Notes: generated from the sequence alone by a model not told the origin. A stretch of DNA of 15,437 nt from JANYHY01 sp043784605 (GCA_043784605.1 JAYVYD010000160.1:1-15437), one strand, 5' to 3'. Positions 5,954 to 13,842 are shown, numbered from the stretch's first letter. Program-made: numbers and translations.

Positions 5954-8311
5954 TCAGATCGCGCCGCCTGCCTTTACGATGATGGCGTCGAGCGCAGCCA
6001 AGTCGATGCACTCGGTGCCGACCTCGCGTGCCTTGCGCGCCTTGGTGGAGCCGCTCTCGGGGTCCGCCATGACCAAATAAGTGAGCCCTTTGGTGACGCG
6101 GTCCATCACAGCGCCGCCGTTGCGCACCACCATTTGCTCGAGTTCGTCGCGTTTGCGTGGCTGCGCGCCGGTGAAACAAACACTCTTTTCCGAGAGCGCC
6201 GCTCCGCGTGGACCCGCGGGCGCGGCGGGTTTTGCGGCCTTGGTCGGCTTCTTTTTTGGCGCGCCAGGAACCTCCTGTCGTTGCTCTTCACGTTCTTCTG
6301 CGGCGGCAGGTTCTTCTTCGGCGGCAGGTGCGTCTCCGGCTGCTGCGACGATCACGAGGAACTCTTTGTCGTCGATGCATTGCGTGCCGTACTTCTTCGC
6401 CTTCTCGGCCTTGCTCGATCCGCTGTTGGGATCCGCCATCACGAGATAGTGGAGCTCCTTCGTGACTCCCGACAACACGGTGCCGCCGTGCTGCTCGACC
6501 ATCGCCTCGTACTCCTTGCGCGGCAGCGGCAGCGCGCCCGTGAAGCAGAACATCTTGCCGCTCAATGCGCCGCCGGCGCTCGGCGCGACGGGGACGACGC
6601 CCGCCGCGAGCAATCGGGCGATCTCGTCTCTGCGCGCGAGCAGACCCGCGACGACGCTCTTCGCACGAGTGGGCCCCATTCCCTTGAGCGCGCCGAGCTC
6701 TTCGTCGGTCACGCCCTGGACCTTGGAGAGCGTGTCGTAGCCGCTACTGACGATCAACTTGGCAGTCTCGAGCGCGAAGTCGTCGATCCCCAAAGAGGCT
6801 AAAAATACGGGCAAAGTGAGCGGCAACTTGGCATTGAGATTTTCCAACACCTTCGTGGCGATGATGGTGCCGCGCCGCTCGAGCTTGGCGATCTGCTCCA
6901 CCTTCAACTTGTAGAGATCCGCGGGCTCACGCACGAGCTTGGCTTCGACGAGCTGCGCGATGATCTTCTCGCCCCACTCGTGGATGTCTTGCACGCCGAC
7001 CCAACGCTGGATGCGCCCCTCGACGAGCGCGCGACAATCCATGTTGGTGCAGACGAGGTACTCGCCCTTGCGAGTCAGACCCTCTTTGCAGACTGCGCAC
7101 TTCGTCGGGATTGTGACCGTCGGGCCGTGTTTGACGACGACCTCTTCCAAGTGAGGGATGACGTCGTTGCGTCGCGACACGAGCACCTCGTCACCCACGC
7201 CAATGCCGAGTCGCTCCGTGTTCGAAGCGTTGTGGAGCACGACCGATTGCACGACCGCGCCGCCGAGCTCCACGGGGGCGACTGTCGCGATCGGCGTGAC
7301 TCGGCCAGTGGGTCCCGTGTCCCACTCGATCGCCAAAACAGTGCTAATTTTAGCCATGCTGGCGAATTTGTACGCGACCGCGCCGCGCGGGCGATCCGCA
7401 AGCTCACCCAACAAGTGCTGAGAGCGCATGTCGTTGGCGCGCACGACCAAGCCGTCGATCTCGTAGTCGAGAGCCGCGCGCTTGTTGGTCGCGTAGTCCT
7501 TGTGGATCTTCAGCACGCCATCTGCGTCCGTGATCGTGAAGGGTGGAACGATGAGGCCGAGCTTCTCGATGCGCGAGTACTTCTCCTCTTCGGTGTCGAA
7601 CTCTTTGTCGCCCTCGATGTCGTAGAACATCACCGTGAGGTGCTCGCAGCCCTCGCCGTCGTAGCGCTTGGACGTGCCGGCGGCTTTGTTGCGAGGCGGG
7701 CTGTCGTAGCCGGGCCAGCCCTTCTTCATGTCGCTCAAGTACAAGATGATCTCGCCGCGTAGGCTGACCGTGATCGCCTCCGGCAGCTTCGCGGGCACGC
7801 CCTTCATGCGGCGCGCGTTCTGCGTGATGCGCTCGCCGATCTGTCCGTCTCCGCGCGTGATGGCCTCGACCAACTTTCCCTTCTCGTAGTTCACCGCGAG
7901 TGAGAGCCCGTCGAGCTTCTCGGTCACGAGCAGGTCCTTCGAGATGGGTGGCAGCTTGCTCTCTTGTCCGAGCTTCTCGCAGAGCGCGAGCCATTGCCGG
8001 AACTCGGCCTCGTTCACCGCCTTGTTGAGCGAGCCCATCGGGATCGCGTGGCGCGCCTTCTCCCACTCGGTCACGGCCTGCTCTCGCAACGGCGCACCGA
8101 TGCTCGCGAGCACCGCGTTCTCCGGATCTAGCTTGCGCAGCTCGTCTTCGAGCGCGTCGTACGCGGCGTCGGAGACCTTTGGCTGGCCGTTGTAGTACGC
8201 ATCTTTGTAGGTGCGCAGCAGCGCGGCCAGCTCGACGACTCGCCCCTTGGTGCCATTCTGTTTCGCCATTGGACCGTGAAGGCTACGGACGAGCGCCCAC
8301 GGTTTCAACAT
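5954..8311 (-). CDS. ligA: NAD+-dependent DNA ligase with two BRCT domains (LigA-like)
   Basis: A 785-residue ligase that seals DNA nicks using NAD+. Domain Ia has the AYY...VSDAAYD signature (38-52) that contacts NMN. The adenylation domain has the KxDG motif KLDG (catalytic K132), TRGDGQIGE (152-160), RGEI (185-188) and YEIDGLVVR (283-291). The OB-fold contains TGPTGRVTPIATV (332-344). A Zn finger uses C405, C408, C421 and C426. Helix-hairpin-helix segments lie around 500-560. BRCT1 (about 582-656) and BRCT2 (about 705-785) flank an Ala/Glu/Lys/Pro-rich linker. Typical LigA is about 670 residues with one BRCT. Start: ATG at 8311 has GGGGAG at 8316-8321 and directly abuts the upstream stop codon, suggesting coupled translation. 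An internal ATG at 8269 gives a more usual N-terminus but lacks a ribosome site. It is last in a six-gene run led by a TetR regulator. Whether it is the main replicative ligase or a second copy cannot be told here. Confidence 0.95.
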   Translation of the reverse strand: MLKPWALVRSLHGPMAKQNGTKGRVVELAALLRTYKDAYYNGQPKVSDAAYDALEDELRKLDPENAVLASIGAPLREQAVTEWEKARHAIPMGSLNKAVNEAEFRQWLALCEKLGQESKLPPISKDLLVTEKLDGLSLAVNYEKGKLVEAITRGDGQIGERITQNARRMKGVPAKLPEAITVSLRGEIILYLSDMKKGWPGYDSPPRNKAAGTSKRYDGEGCEHLTVMFYDIEGDKEFDTEEEKYSRIEKLGLIVPPFTITDADGVLKIHKDYATNKRAALDYEIDGLVVRANDMRSQHLLGELADRPRGAVAYKFASMAKISTVLAIEWDTGPTGRVTPIATVAPVELGGAVVQSVVLHNASNTERLGIGVGDEVLVSRRNDVIPHLEEVVVKHGPTVTIPTKCAVCKEGLTRKGEYLVCTNMDCRALVEGRIQRWVGVQDIHEWGEKIIAQLVEAKLVREPADLYKLKVEQIAKLERRGTIIATKVLENLNAKLPLTLPVFLASLGIDDFALETAKLIVSSGYDTLSKVQGVTDEELGALKGMGPTRAKSVVAGLLARRDEIARLLAAGVVPVAPSAGGALSGKMFCFTGALPLPRKEYEAMVEQHGGTVLSGVTKELHYLVMADPNSGSSKAEKAKKYGTQCIDDKEFLVIVAAAGDAPAAEEEPAAAEEREEQRQEVPGAPKKKPTKAAKPAAPAGPRGAALSEKSVCFTGAQPRKRDELEQMVVRNGGAVMDRVTKGLTYLVMADPESGSTKARKAREVGTECIDLAALDAIIVKAGGAI

Positions 8312-8839
8312 TCAACTCCCCACGGGGTCGCCCTTCAACTTCCATTCGAAGCGCTCGTACCACTCGATGTTTTCCTGTCGAAAATGGATCACGAACGAGA
8401 CGTTGTCGTCGGTCGGATGTGGTGGGCCGCAGATGACGCCTCGGTCGACCACCACGTTCACGTCCGTCTTTCCGGGCGCGTCGCCGACGAACGCATAGGA
8501 CTGATAGCTTGGCTCGCGCAGGTCCGGTGTGATGGGGGCGCCGTCGATCTCGAAGGTCCACGTTGCCGGAGACGTGGAGAGCGTTCGAGGTGTGCGCGCG
8601 ACGAACGCGACGCACGTGTGGCGCGTGCCGGCCTCCACGACCCACGCGTCGTCCTGCACCAGCTCGCGCGCGAGTCCTGTCGCCGTAGCCTCGTCCGCCG
8701 TCGGGCCCATGAGCATCGTCGTGAGGCGCGCCTGCTCGGTGCCGACGGCGCTGCGGGGCACTTCGGCGGTCTTTGCCGGAGGTGTACAGGCCAGGCAAGC
8801 CGCGATCAAAACGAGTTTATTCATTGCGCCACGGAGCAT
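8312..8839 (-). CDS. Small predicted lipoprotein, unknown function
   Basis: A 175-residue protein that I do not recognise. The start at 8839 is supported by AAGGGG (8847-8852) seven bases upstream. An internal ATG at 8824 lacks such a site. A short basic segment and hydrophobic stretch (MNKLVLIAACLAC, 6-18) offer two possible lipidation cysteines, C15 (IAAC) and C18. The signal is short, so export is probable rather than certain. The mature part has two more cysteines (C76, C137) that could form a disulfide, and looks beta-rich (WTFEIDG 94-100, VNVVVDRGVICG 127-138, VSFVIHFRQENIEWYERFEW 147-166). It lies 16 bases after the exported methyltransferase-fold gene, and its TGA stop abuts the ligase ATG, so it is very likely co-transcribed with both. 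Confidence 0.75.
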   Translation of the reverse strand: MLRGAMNKLVLIAACLACTPPAKTAEVPRSAVGTEQARLTTMLMGPTADEATATGLARELVQDDAWVVEAGTRHTCVAFVARTPRTLSTSPATWTFEIDGAPITPDLREPSYQSYAFVGDAPGKTDVNVVVDRGVICGPPHPTDDNVSFVIHFRQENIEWYERFEWKLKGDPVGS

Positions 8840-8855
8840 AGCGCGGCCCCTTCGA

Positions 8856-9677
8856 TCAGGGCTTCTTGAACTTCAAAGTCATGCGGTCGCTCTCGCCGAT
8901 CGCCTTGAATTTAGCCTTGTCCACGTCACCACCCTCGTAGGTCGGAGGCAAGCTCCACACGCCGTTCGGGTAGTCCTTCGTGTCTTTGGCGTTCGCGTTG
9001 ATTTCCGATTTGTCCGCCACCACGAAGCCCGCCTTCGTGGCGAAATCGATCGCAACGGCTTCGGGGACATATCCGCTCTTGGCGATGCTCTGCGCATCAC
9101 TCGGCGCGCCCGCCGCCGCGCGGTGCTCGACGACTCCCAGCGTGCCGCCACGCTTCAACACCGTGAACGCAGACTTGAAGACCTTGTCCATGACGCCATC
9201 ACGAATCCACCCATGCAGGTTGCGGAACGTGAGCACCAGGTCCGCCGAGCCGTCCGGGCCGAGCGCGTAGTCCTTCTTGATGTCGGCCATCACGGGCGTG
9301 ACGCGATCGAACATCGTCGGGCTCTTCGTCAGGCGATCGAACAGCGCCTTGCCGTTCTGTTGCGCCTCCGGAGGTGCGTCCGCCGTGGGCGCCGTGATGA
9401 ACATCTTGCCGTGGTCATGCACGTAGGGGGCGAGGATCGCCGTGTACCAACCCTGCCCGGGCGCGAGCTCCACGACCGTCATCGCCTCGGTCAAACCGAA
9501 GAACGTGAGCGTCTCACGCGGGTGGCGATAGACGTCACGCTCGCGCTCGGCCTCTGTGCGCTGCGGTCCAGCGAGCACCGCGTCGAGGCCGGGGTTCGCC
9601 GCCGGCGCGTTCGCCGGGGTCGATGCGCCGCCACAAGCGATGAACGGAACGAGGAGGAACGCGAGGCTCGATTTCAT
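8856..9677 (-). CDS. Predicted exported methyltransferase-fold lipoprotein (COG4798-like)
   Basis: A 273-residue protein starting MKSSLAFLLVPFIACGG. Residues 1-14 are a signal peptide and C15 is a likely lipidation site (FIAC), followed by an Ala/Pro/Asn linker (17-30). The catalytic-type core resembles class I SAM methyltransferases: VVELAPGQGWYTAILAPYV (68-86) is the glycine-rich motif I. ADLVLTFRNLHGWI (145-158) matches the conserved segment of the 'predicted methyltransferase' group COG4798, and VLKRGGTLGVVEHR (173-186) is the usual post-motif. These relatives are often predicted to be exported, although SAM is not known in the periplasm, so activity is uncertain. An AAGG ribosome site precedes the ATG at 9677. 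A longer in-frame reading to 10007 crosses the neighbouring gene and is rejected. It lies 38 bases after the HTATIP2-like gene and 16 before the small lipoprotein gene. Confidence 0.86.
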   Translation of the reverse strand: MKSSLAFLLVPFIACGGASTPANAPAANPGLDAVLAGPQRTEAERERDVYRHPRETLTFFGLTEAMTVVELAPGQGWYTAILAPYVHDHGKMFITAPTADAPPEAQQNGKALFDRLTKSPTMFDRVTPVMADIKKDYALGPDGSADLVLTFRNLHGWIRDGVMDKVFKSAFTVLKRGGTLGVVEHRAAAGAPSDAQSIAKSGYVPEAVAIDFATKAGFVVADKSEINANAKDTKDYPNGVWSLPPTYEGGDVDKAKFKAIGESDRMTLKFKKP

Positions 9678-9715
9678 TCGCCGCACCTTAGCGCGATCTC
9701 GACGAGCCGCGTTCA

Positions 9716-10381
9716 TCACGTGACGAGCGCGTTGATCTCGTGGTTCTCGAAGATCGGCTGAGAGGCGCCGTTCTTGGCGACTCGTAGCATCGCCCTTGCG
9801 ACAGTCTCGGTCGTCGTCATGTGCTTTCCGGCGACGAGCCGCAAGACCGGCATGAGCGGCGAGATCAGCGCGTACAGCACGCGGTACGCGCGCGTCTTCG
9901 AGACCTCGCCGTGACGCGGTTGGATCAACGCGGGTCTGAATACGCACTTCGTCTCGAAGGGGAGGGCGAGCACGTAGTTCTCTGCAAGGCCTTTGACACG
10001 CGACCACATCACCTTGGACTTGCCCGTGTTGTCCGATCCGGCGCCCGAGACGAAGACCATCGCGCGGACACCGCCCGCAGCGATGAGCGCTTCACAAACG
10101 GACTCGGTCAGACCCACCGTGATGCGGCGATAAGCGTCCTCGGCGAGACCGGAGGAGGACGCGCCGAGACAGTAAAAGCACGCATCCAATCCCGCGAGCT
10201 CGCCGGCGATGGTGGAGAGATCGCTCAAGTCAGCGTGCACGATCTCTCTGAGCTTGTCGTGCGCGAGACCCGTTGCGGCGCGAACGACCGTGACGACGCG
10301 CAGGACCTCAGGGTCCAGCAAGCACTCACGCACGACACCTTGACCGACCATGCCAGTCGACCCGAAGACGATCACGTTCAT
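9716..10381 (-). CDS. HTATIP2/TIP30-like NAD(P)-binding oxidoreductase
   Basis: A 221-residue predicted cytoplasmic protein of the atypical short-chain dehydrogenase group. The start MNVIVFGSTGMVGQGVV (1-17) forms the first strand and the nucleotide-binding G-x-x-G-x-x-G (G7, G10, G13). CFYCLGASSSG (68-78), MVFVSGAGSD (108-117), VKGLAENYV (129-137) and CVFRPALIQP (146-155) match in order the conserved blocks of human HTATIP2/yeast FMP52-type proteins. The usual SDR Tyr-x3-Lys catalytic pair is not obvious, so redox activity is unproven and a binding role is possible. The start at 10381 is 11 bases from the hydrolase stop. No strong ribosome site is visible, so translation may be coupled. An in-frame extension to 10507 is rejected because it overlaps the hydrolase gene. 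Confidence 0.86.
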   Translation of the reverse strand: MNVIVFGSTGMVGQGVVRECLLDPEVLRVVTVVRAATGLAHDKLREIVHADLSDLSTIAGELAGLDACFYCLGASSSGLAEDAYRRITVGLTESVCEALIAAGGVRAMVFVSGAGSDNTGKSKVMWSRVKGLAENYVLALPFETKCVFRPALIQPRHGEVSKTRAYRVLYALISPLMPVLRLVAGKHMTTTETVARAMLRVAKNGASQPIFENHEINALVT

Positions 10382-10392
10382 GGGGCCCGACT

Positions 10393-11337
10393 CTAGTGCG
10401 TTTGTCCGCCGGCGACGAAGGCCGTGAGCTCCGCGATCACCGCTGGATCTCGCAGGATTCGCGTATGTCCGAGTCCCTGCGTGATCGTGAGGCGCGCGCC
10501 CGGCCAAGCCGCGGCGAGCTCGCGGCCGCAGCGCACGGGCACCTCGCGATCGCCCTCGTCGTGAACGACCAAGAGCGGCGCGTCCAGCTCTCGCGCTAGC
10601 GTGGGCGCATGCAGCTCTTCGAGACGCAGCGACAGCCGAGACTCGATGCGCCGGGTGAGTTCTGCCTGCGTCTCGGGTCCGAGGCCGCTCAATCGCGAGA
10701 AGCCACGCACGAAGTCGCGCAAGTCGATGGGGGGCGCGACGAACGCGAAGCGGCGAACGGGGAGCGGATCCCTGAGAGCACGCTCGTGCTCGGCACTCGG
10801 CGCGCGCGTGTGCCGGCTCATCGCGAACGTCACCGCGGCGCCTCCCATGGAGTGCGCCACGATCGCTTGGACGGGCAAGAACGGAGTCGCGACGTGCTCG
10901 AGCACGGAGTCCACCGCGTCGGCGAACTCGGGGAGCGACGCCGTCGTACCCTCGCTCTCACCGTGGCCCGGAGCGTCGAAGGTCACAACGCGAAACCCGC
11001 GCGCGAGGAGCGGATCGACCATGAATCCTAGCTGCCCCGCGCGACCATTCCAGCCGTGCACGAGCAGCACCGTGGGACCTTGCCCGAAGCTCCACGCCGC
11101 GAGACGGCGCTTGCCTGCCAGCACGGAAAAGCGCTCTCCGCGCGCCAAGAGCTCGCGCTCGACGAGTGGCGCTGGGTGGCGCGTCGTGTGAAACATCAGC
11201 TCCACGCCGACCTTCGCCGCGAGCGCAGGCGACGTCGCCTCAAGCGCCCGCAAGCCGGCTTTCATCGCGCGCAGCTGCCAGGAAAGAGTGCGAACGTTCG
11301 TGCTATTTTTAGACGGTGATGAGGTCTGGGGTGCCAT
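10393..11337 (-). CDS. Alpha/beta-fold hydrolase
   Basis: A 314-residue serine hydrolase, probably an esterase or lipase-like enzyme of unknown substrate. The oxyanion segment is VLLVHGWNGRAG (90-101). The strand-turn VVTFDAPGHGES (117-128) is typical. The nucleophile elbow is AHSMGG with S163. The likely acid is D263 in VVHDEGDREVP and the histidine is H291 in GLGHTRIL, completing the triad. A helical cap probably lies between about 175 and 245. Residues 1-60 are basic and low in complexity, with no signal peptide. AAAGG about 9 bases before ATG 11337 supports the start. It is second in the TetR-led run (19 bases after the regulator, 11 before the NAD(P)-binding gene). A near-copy of half the putative operator lies inside its first codons (11294-11307). 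Confidence 0.9.
   Translation of the reverse strand: MAPQTSSPSKNSTNVRTLSWQLRAMKAGLRALEATSPALAAKVGVELMFHTTRHPAPLVERELLARGERFSVLAGKRRLAAWSFGQGPTVLLVHGWNGRAGQLGFMVDPLLARGFRVVTFDAPGHGESEGTTASLPEFADAVDSVLEHVATPFLPVQAIVAHSMGGAAVTFAMSRHTRAPSAEHERALRDPLPVRRFAFVAPPIDLRDFVRGFSRLSGLGPETQAELTRRIESRLSLRLEELHAPTLARELDAPLLVVHDEGDREVPVRCGRELAAAWPGARLTITQGLGHTRILRDPAVIAELTAFVAGGQTH
11294..11307. repeat. Near-copy of the candidate TetR half-operator, inside the hydrolase gene start
   Basis: ACGTTCGTGCTATT differs at one of 14 positions from ACGATCGTGCTATT at 11965-11978, upstream of the regulator gene. It overlaps the perfect palindrome CGAACGTTCG (11291-11300). Within the hydrolase it covers codons 11-15. 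It could be a secondary binding site or a coincidence. Confidence 0.35.
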
Positions 11338-11356
11338 GGCGTTGGGCCTTTCATTT

Positions 11357-11950
11357 TCAGGAGGCGTGGTGGCGTGCGTCGCGGATGAGTCGGTCGAACG
11401 CGGAGCGCGCGCGTCGGTCGCTCTTGGGATCGCGCAGCAGTCGAGACACGTGGAACTGGCCCAGCCCGAGGCAGTAAAACTCGTGGGCGAACTGGTCTAC
11501 GTCGAGGTCCCGCCTGAAGTGGACTTCCTTCTTGGCGATGCGCGCGGCGGTGGCGAGGGTCTCCATCCAATCTCGCTGCGAGGCAACCAACAGATCGCGC
11601 GCGGGGCCTGGCTTGTCATCGAGTTCGACCGACGCCACCGCGAAAATACAGCCGCCCGGGAGCATGTCCTTCCACGCGAGCCAGCGCTCGAAGAGGGCCG
11701 TAACGCGTGGCTCGCCTCGCGGTGCCTTGAGCGCTGGGCTCACCACCATGACGACAAAGCGATCGATCGCGCCCTTGAGCACCTCGACCTGCAGGTTCTC
11801 CTTCGACGAGAAGTGCGCGAATAGGCCGCTCTTGGACATTCCTACCTTGTCCGCCAGCTTGCCGATCGTGATCCCGGCGAGGCCCTCTTCGCTCGCGAAA
11901 GAGATCGCGGCGTCCACGAGCGACGCGTGCGTGTCCTGCCCCTTCGTCAT
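11357..11950 (-). CDS. TetR/AcrR-family transcriptional regulator
   Basis: A 197-residue DNA-binding regulator. The N-terminal helices 1-25 are followed by the TetR helix-turn-helix at about 27-50: ITIGKLADKVGMSKSGLFAHF (27-47) matches the family closely. The C-terminal ligand and dimer domain contains LPGGCIFAVASVELDDKPGPAR (97-118), typical of one TetR subgroup that often sits beside hydrolases or oxidoreductases. Such proteins usually repress their own operon until a small hydrophobic ligand binds. It is the first gene of the probable six-gene run, 19 bases before the hydrolase. A 20-bp partial palindrome (11959-11978) lies just upstream of its start and may be its operator, implying autoregulation. 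The ligand is unknown. Confidence 0.94.
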   Translation of the reverse strand: MTKGQDTHASLVDAAISFASEEGLAGITIGKLADKVGMSKSGLFAHFSSKENLQVEVLKGAIDRFVVMVVSPALKAPRGEPRVTALFERWLAWKDMLPGGCIFAVASVELDDKPGPARDLLVASQRDWMETLATAARIAKKEVHFRRDLDVDQFAHEFYCLGLGQFHVSRLLRDPKSDRRARSAFDRLIRDARHHAS

Positions 11951-11958
11951 GCCAGCAG

Positions 11959-11978
11959 TATGGGACGATCGTGCTATT
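11959..11978. promoter_or_regulatory. Candidate operator of the TetR regulator
   Basis: TATGGGACGATCGTGCTATT is an imperfect 20-bp palindrome: 7 of 10 pairs match around the central ACGATCGT. It lies in the 30 bases between the truncated glycosylase and the regulator ATG, where a TetR autorepression site would be expected. A 14-bp near-copy of its right half recurs at 11294-11307. No promoter boxes could be identified with confidence. Confidence 0.45.
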
Positions 11979-11980
11979 CG

Positions 11981-12361
11981 TCAACCCGCCTTGCCTCGTT
12001 GCGTCCAGAGTCGAACGGCGACGTACGCGCGCCAAGGGCGCCATGCCTCCGCGCGACGTAGGAGCTCCTTCGGCGAGGCACCGCCCATCGCGCGTGAGAG
12101 GACGAGATCCGACGAGGGAAACGCGTCAGGCTCGCGGCCGGCACGCATCATCACGTACTCCGCGGTCCACGCGCCGACGCCAGGGAGAGCCAGTAGAGAC
12201 GCTCGAGAGTCGAGCACCCGAGCGTCCTCGGCGACCGCGCGCGAGAGCGCCTCGAGTGTACGGGCGCGTGCATGCGTAAGGCCAATCGCGGAGAGGTCCG
12301 CGCGTGAGAGCGCGTGAGCGTCTGGAAACTGGCCGCCGTTAGCGACGCGTCTGTACGCCAA
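11981..12361 (-). pseudogene. alkA: 5'-truncated AlkA-type 3-methyladenine DNA glycosylase
   Basis: The 126 visible residues match only the C-terminal half of the HhH-GPD glycosylase domain of AlkA. Present are the helix-hairpin-helix LPGVGAWTAEYV (59-70), PDAFPSSDLVL (78-88) with D85 at the place of the catalytic Asp, and RAEAWRPWRAYVAVRLW (103-119). Full AlkA proteins are about 280 residues. The N-terminal domain and the first helices of the HhH-GPD fold (the GQQVS-like segment) are absent. The frame is closed by a stop at 12383-12385 and its only plausible start is a TTG at 12359-12361. I see no missing piece in another upstream frame; that DNA holds the divergent lipoprotein gene. A remnant is more likely than a functional repair enzyme, although a very short glycosylase-like protein cannot be excluded. 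It is 30 bases upstream of the TetR gene on the same strand. Confidence 0.7.
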
Positions 12362-12453
12362 CGTTACAGATGCGAGCCGTCCTATTGGGCGGCATCCACA
12401 TCACGAGCGGAATTGGGTTGCTTGTGCGGGCGTTGGTGTAGTTCACCCTTCGC

Positions 12454-13842
12454 ATGACGAAACGCACCGTGGTCGCATTGATGTGGCTCCTCGCCATCGC
12501 CGCGCTCGTCTCGTGCGGGCGCTTCGGCGCCGTGTATCCGCCGCGTCCTGCGCAGTCGCCTTCACCGCCGGTCGCCGACCCTGCGCCCTCGCGCATCGTC
12601 GTGCATGTCGCGGTGACCAGCGCCTCTTTGAAGACAGCGCTCGACGACGCGGTCCCCAAGATCGGCGAGGGCACGTTCGCGCTGGGCGGGCAGCGCCGCT
12701 ACTGGTGGCAGCGCATGCCGCTGGAGCTCACGTTCAGCCAGGGTCGCATCGTGCTGGATGCGCACGTCACCGCGAAGGTGGACGTTGGCGTCGCGAGCCC
12801 GGAGTTCTCGATCGATCTGCACGTCGTCGCCGAGCCCGTGATCAACACCGAGTACGCACTGAAGCTCCAAGGCGTGGAGGTGAAGGCCACGTCGTCCGAT
12901 CGCAAAGTGAAAATGGCCGAGTCGTTCGCGGGCGTGCTCGACCTCGTCTCCGCGCAGGTGACCACCAAGCTCAAGGAGTTCACCCAAGATCTGAAGCCGA
13001 CGATCGAGAAGGCCTACGCGAAGGTCGCCGTGCCGATTCCGGTGCCGATCGGCGACGCGAAGGGATGCGCGCTGCTCAAGGTGCTGGGCGTCGAGGCGGG
13101 GCCGACGGTGGTCGCGGACGGCATCGAGAAGGACCTCGCGATCATCGTCGCGCCGTCGGTCACCATCCCTTGCGCTGAGCCCGACGCGAACATGCCGCTC
13201 CCCGCGCTCGCCAATGTCGCCACGCTCGCGTCCGGCCCCTTCACCGTCACCATACCGGTCGCCGCGAGCTACGAGGAGCTCACCCGCGCGATGGGCGTGG
13301 TCTTCACGGACGGGAAGTACTTCTTCTCTGCGGACTATCCGAAGCTCTACTTGGAGAAGCCCGACTTGTACGAGTCCGAGGGCAAAATGGTGCTGAAAAT
13401 GCACATCGCCGGGCCCGTCCACAAGTTCGGGATCGACGCGGAGCTGGACGGAGACCTATTCTTGACGGGTCACTTGTCGGTAGTCGACAACGAGCTGGCG
13501 ATTCCAGATTTGGAGCCGACCATCGAGACCAAGAACTTCCTCTTGTCGCTCAAGGCGATGACGGACGGCGACAAAATTCGAGACCAAGCGCGTGCGTCAC
13601 TGCGGCTCGATCTCGGTGAGCGGCTCAAGCCCGTGCGCGACAAGCTCGGTGCAGACCTCACGTTCGGCGACGCGAACGGGTGCTTCAAGGGAGACGTCGA
13701 CAAGCTCGAGATCACGGGTGCGTACCCGCACGGGAGCTACGTACGCGTCTACGTCGCGGTCACCGCACGCGCGTCGGCGAGCATGCCCTGCGCATCACCG
13801 CCGGTGACTCCGCCCGCGCCGCCGGTCGCCGATCACCCATGA
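12454..13842 (+). CDS. DUF4403-like lipoprotein
   Basis: A 462-residue predicted lipoprotein: basic n-region TKR, hydrophobic 6-19 and lipobox LVSC with C21. A Pro-rich linker (29-45) follows. The mature part is long and beta-rich, with internally similar blocks such as DAKGCALLKVLGVEAGP (202-218) and GDANGC (403-408), each followed by strands and a late Cys (IPC near 240, MPC near 447). It ends in a Pro-rich tail (PPVTPPAPPVADHP). This layout and length agree with the DUF4403 family of bacterial lipoproteins, whose function is unknown; the assignment is from general resemblance, not a search. No strong ribosome site precedes the ATG at 12454, but the signal peptide fixes the start approximately. 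Its stop overlaps the next gene's ATG. Confidence 0.82.
   Translation: MTKRTVVALMWLLAIAALVSCGRFGAVYPPRPAQSPSPPVADPAPSRIVVHVAVTSASLKTALDDAVPKIGEGTFALGGQRRYWWQRMPLELTFSQGRIVLDAHVTAKVDVGVASPEFSIDLHVVAEPVINTEYALKLQGVEVKATSSDRKVKMAESFAGVLDLVSAQVTTKLKEFTQDLKPTIEKAYAKVAVPIPVPIGDAKGCALLKVLGVEAGPTVVADGIEKDLAIIVAPSVTIPCAEPDANMPLPALANVATLASGPFTVTIPVAASYEELTRAMGVVFTDGKYFFSADYPKLYLEKPDLYESEGKMVLKMHIAGPVHKFGIDAELDGDLFLTGHLSVVDNELAIPDLEPTIETKNFLLSLKAMTDGDKIRDQARASLRLDLGERLKPVRDKLGADLTFGDANGCFKGDVDKLEITGAYPHGSYVRVYVAVTARASASMPCASPPVTPPAPPVADHP

Noticed and set aside
8529..9761. 410-residue plus-strand open frame
   Set aside because: It is antisense to the small lipoprotein and exported methyltransferase-fold genes, Arg-rich and without motifs; both genes opposite have clear family features.
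12339..12674. Possible missing N-terminal part of the AlkA fragment in another minus-strand frame
   Set aside because: I read this frame and found no AlkA-like segment such as the GQQVS helix region; it is antisense to the start of the DUF4403-like gene.
12562..13422. 286-residue minus-strand frame opposite the DUF4403-like gene
   Set aside because: It is a shadow rich in Arg, His, Asp and Leu; the plus strand has a signal peptide and coherent beta-rich protein.
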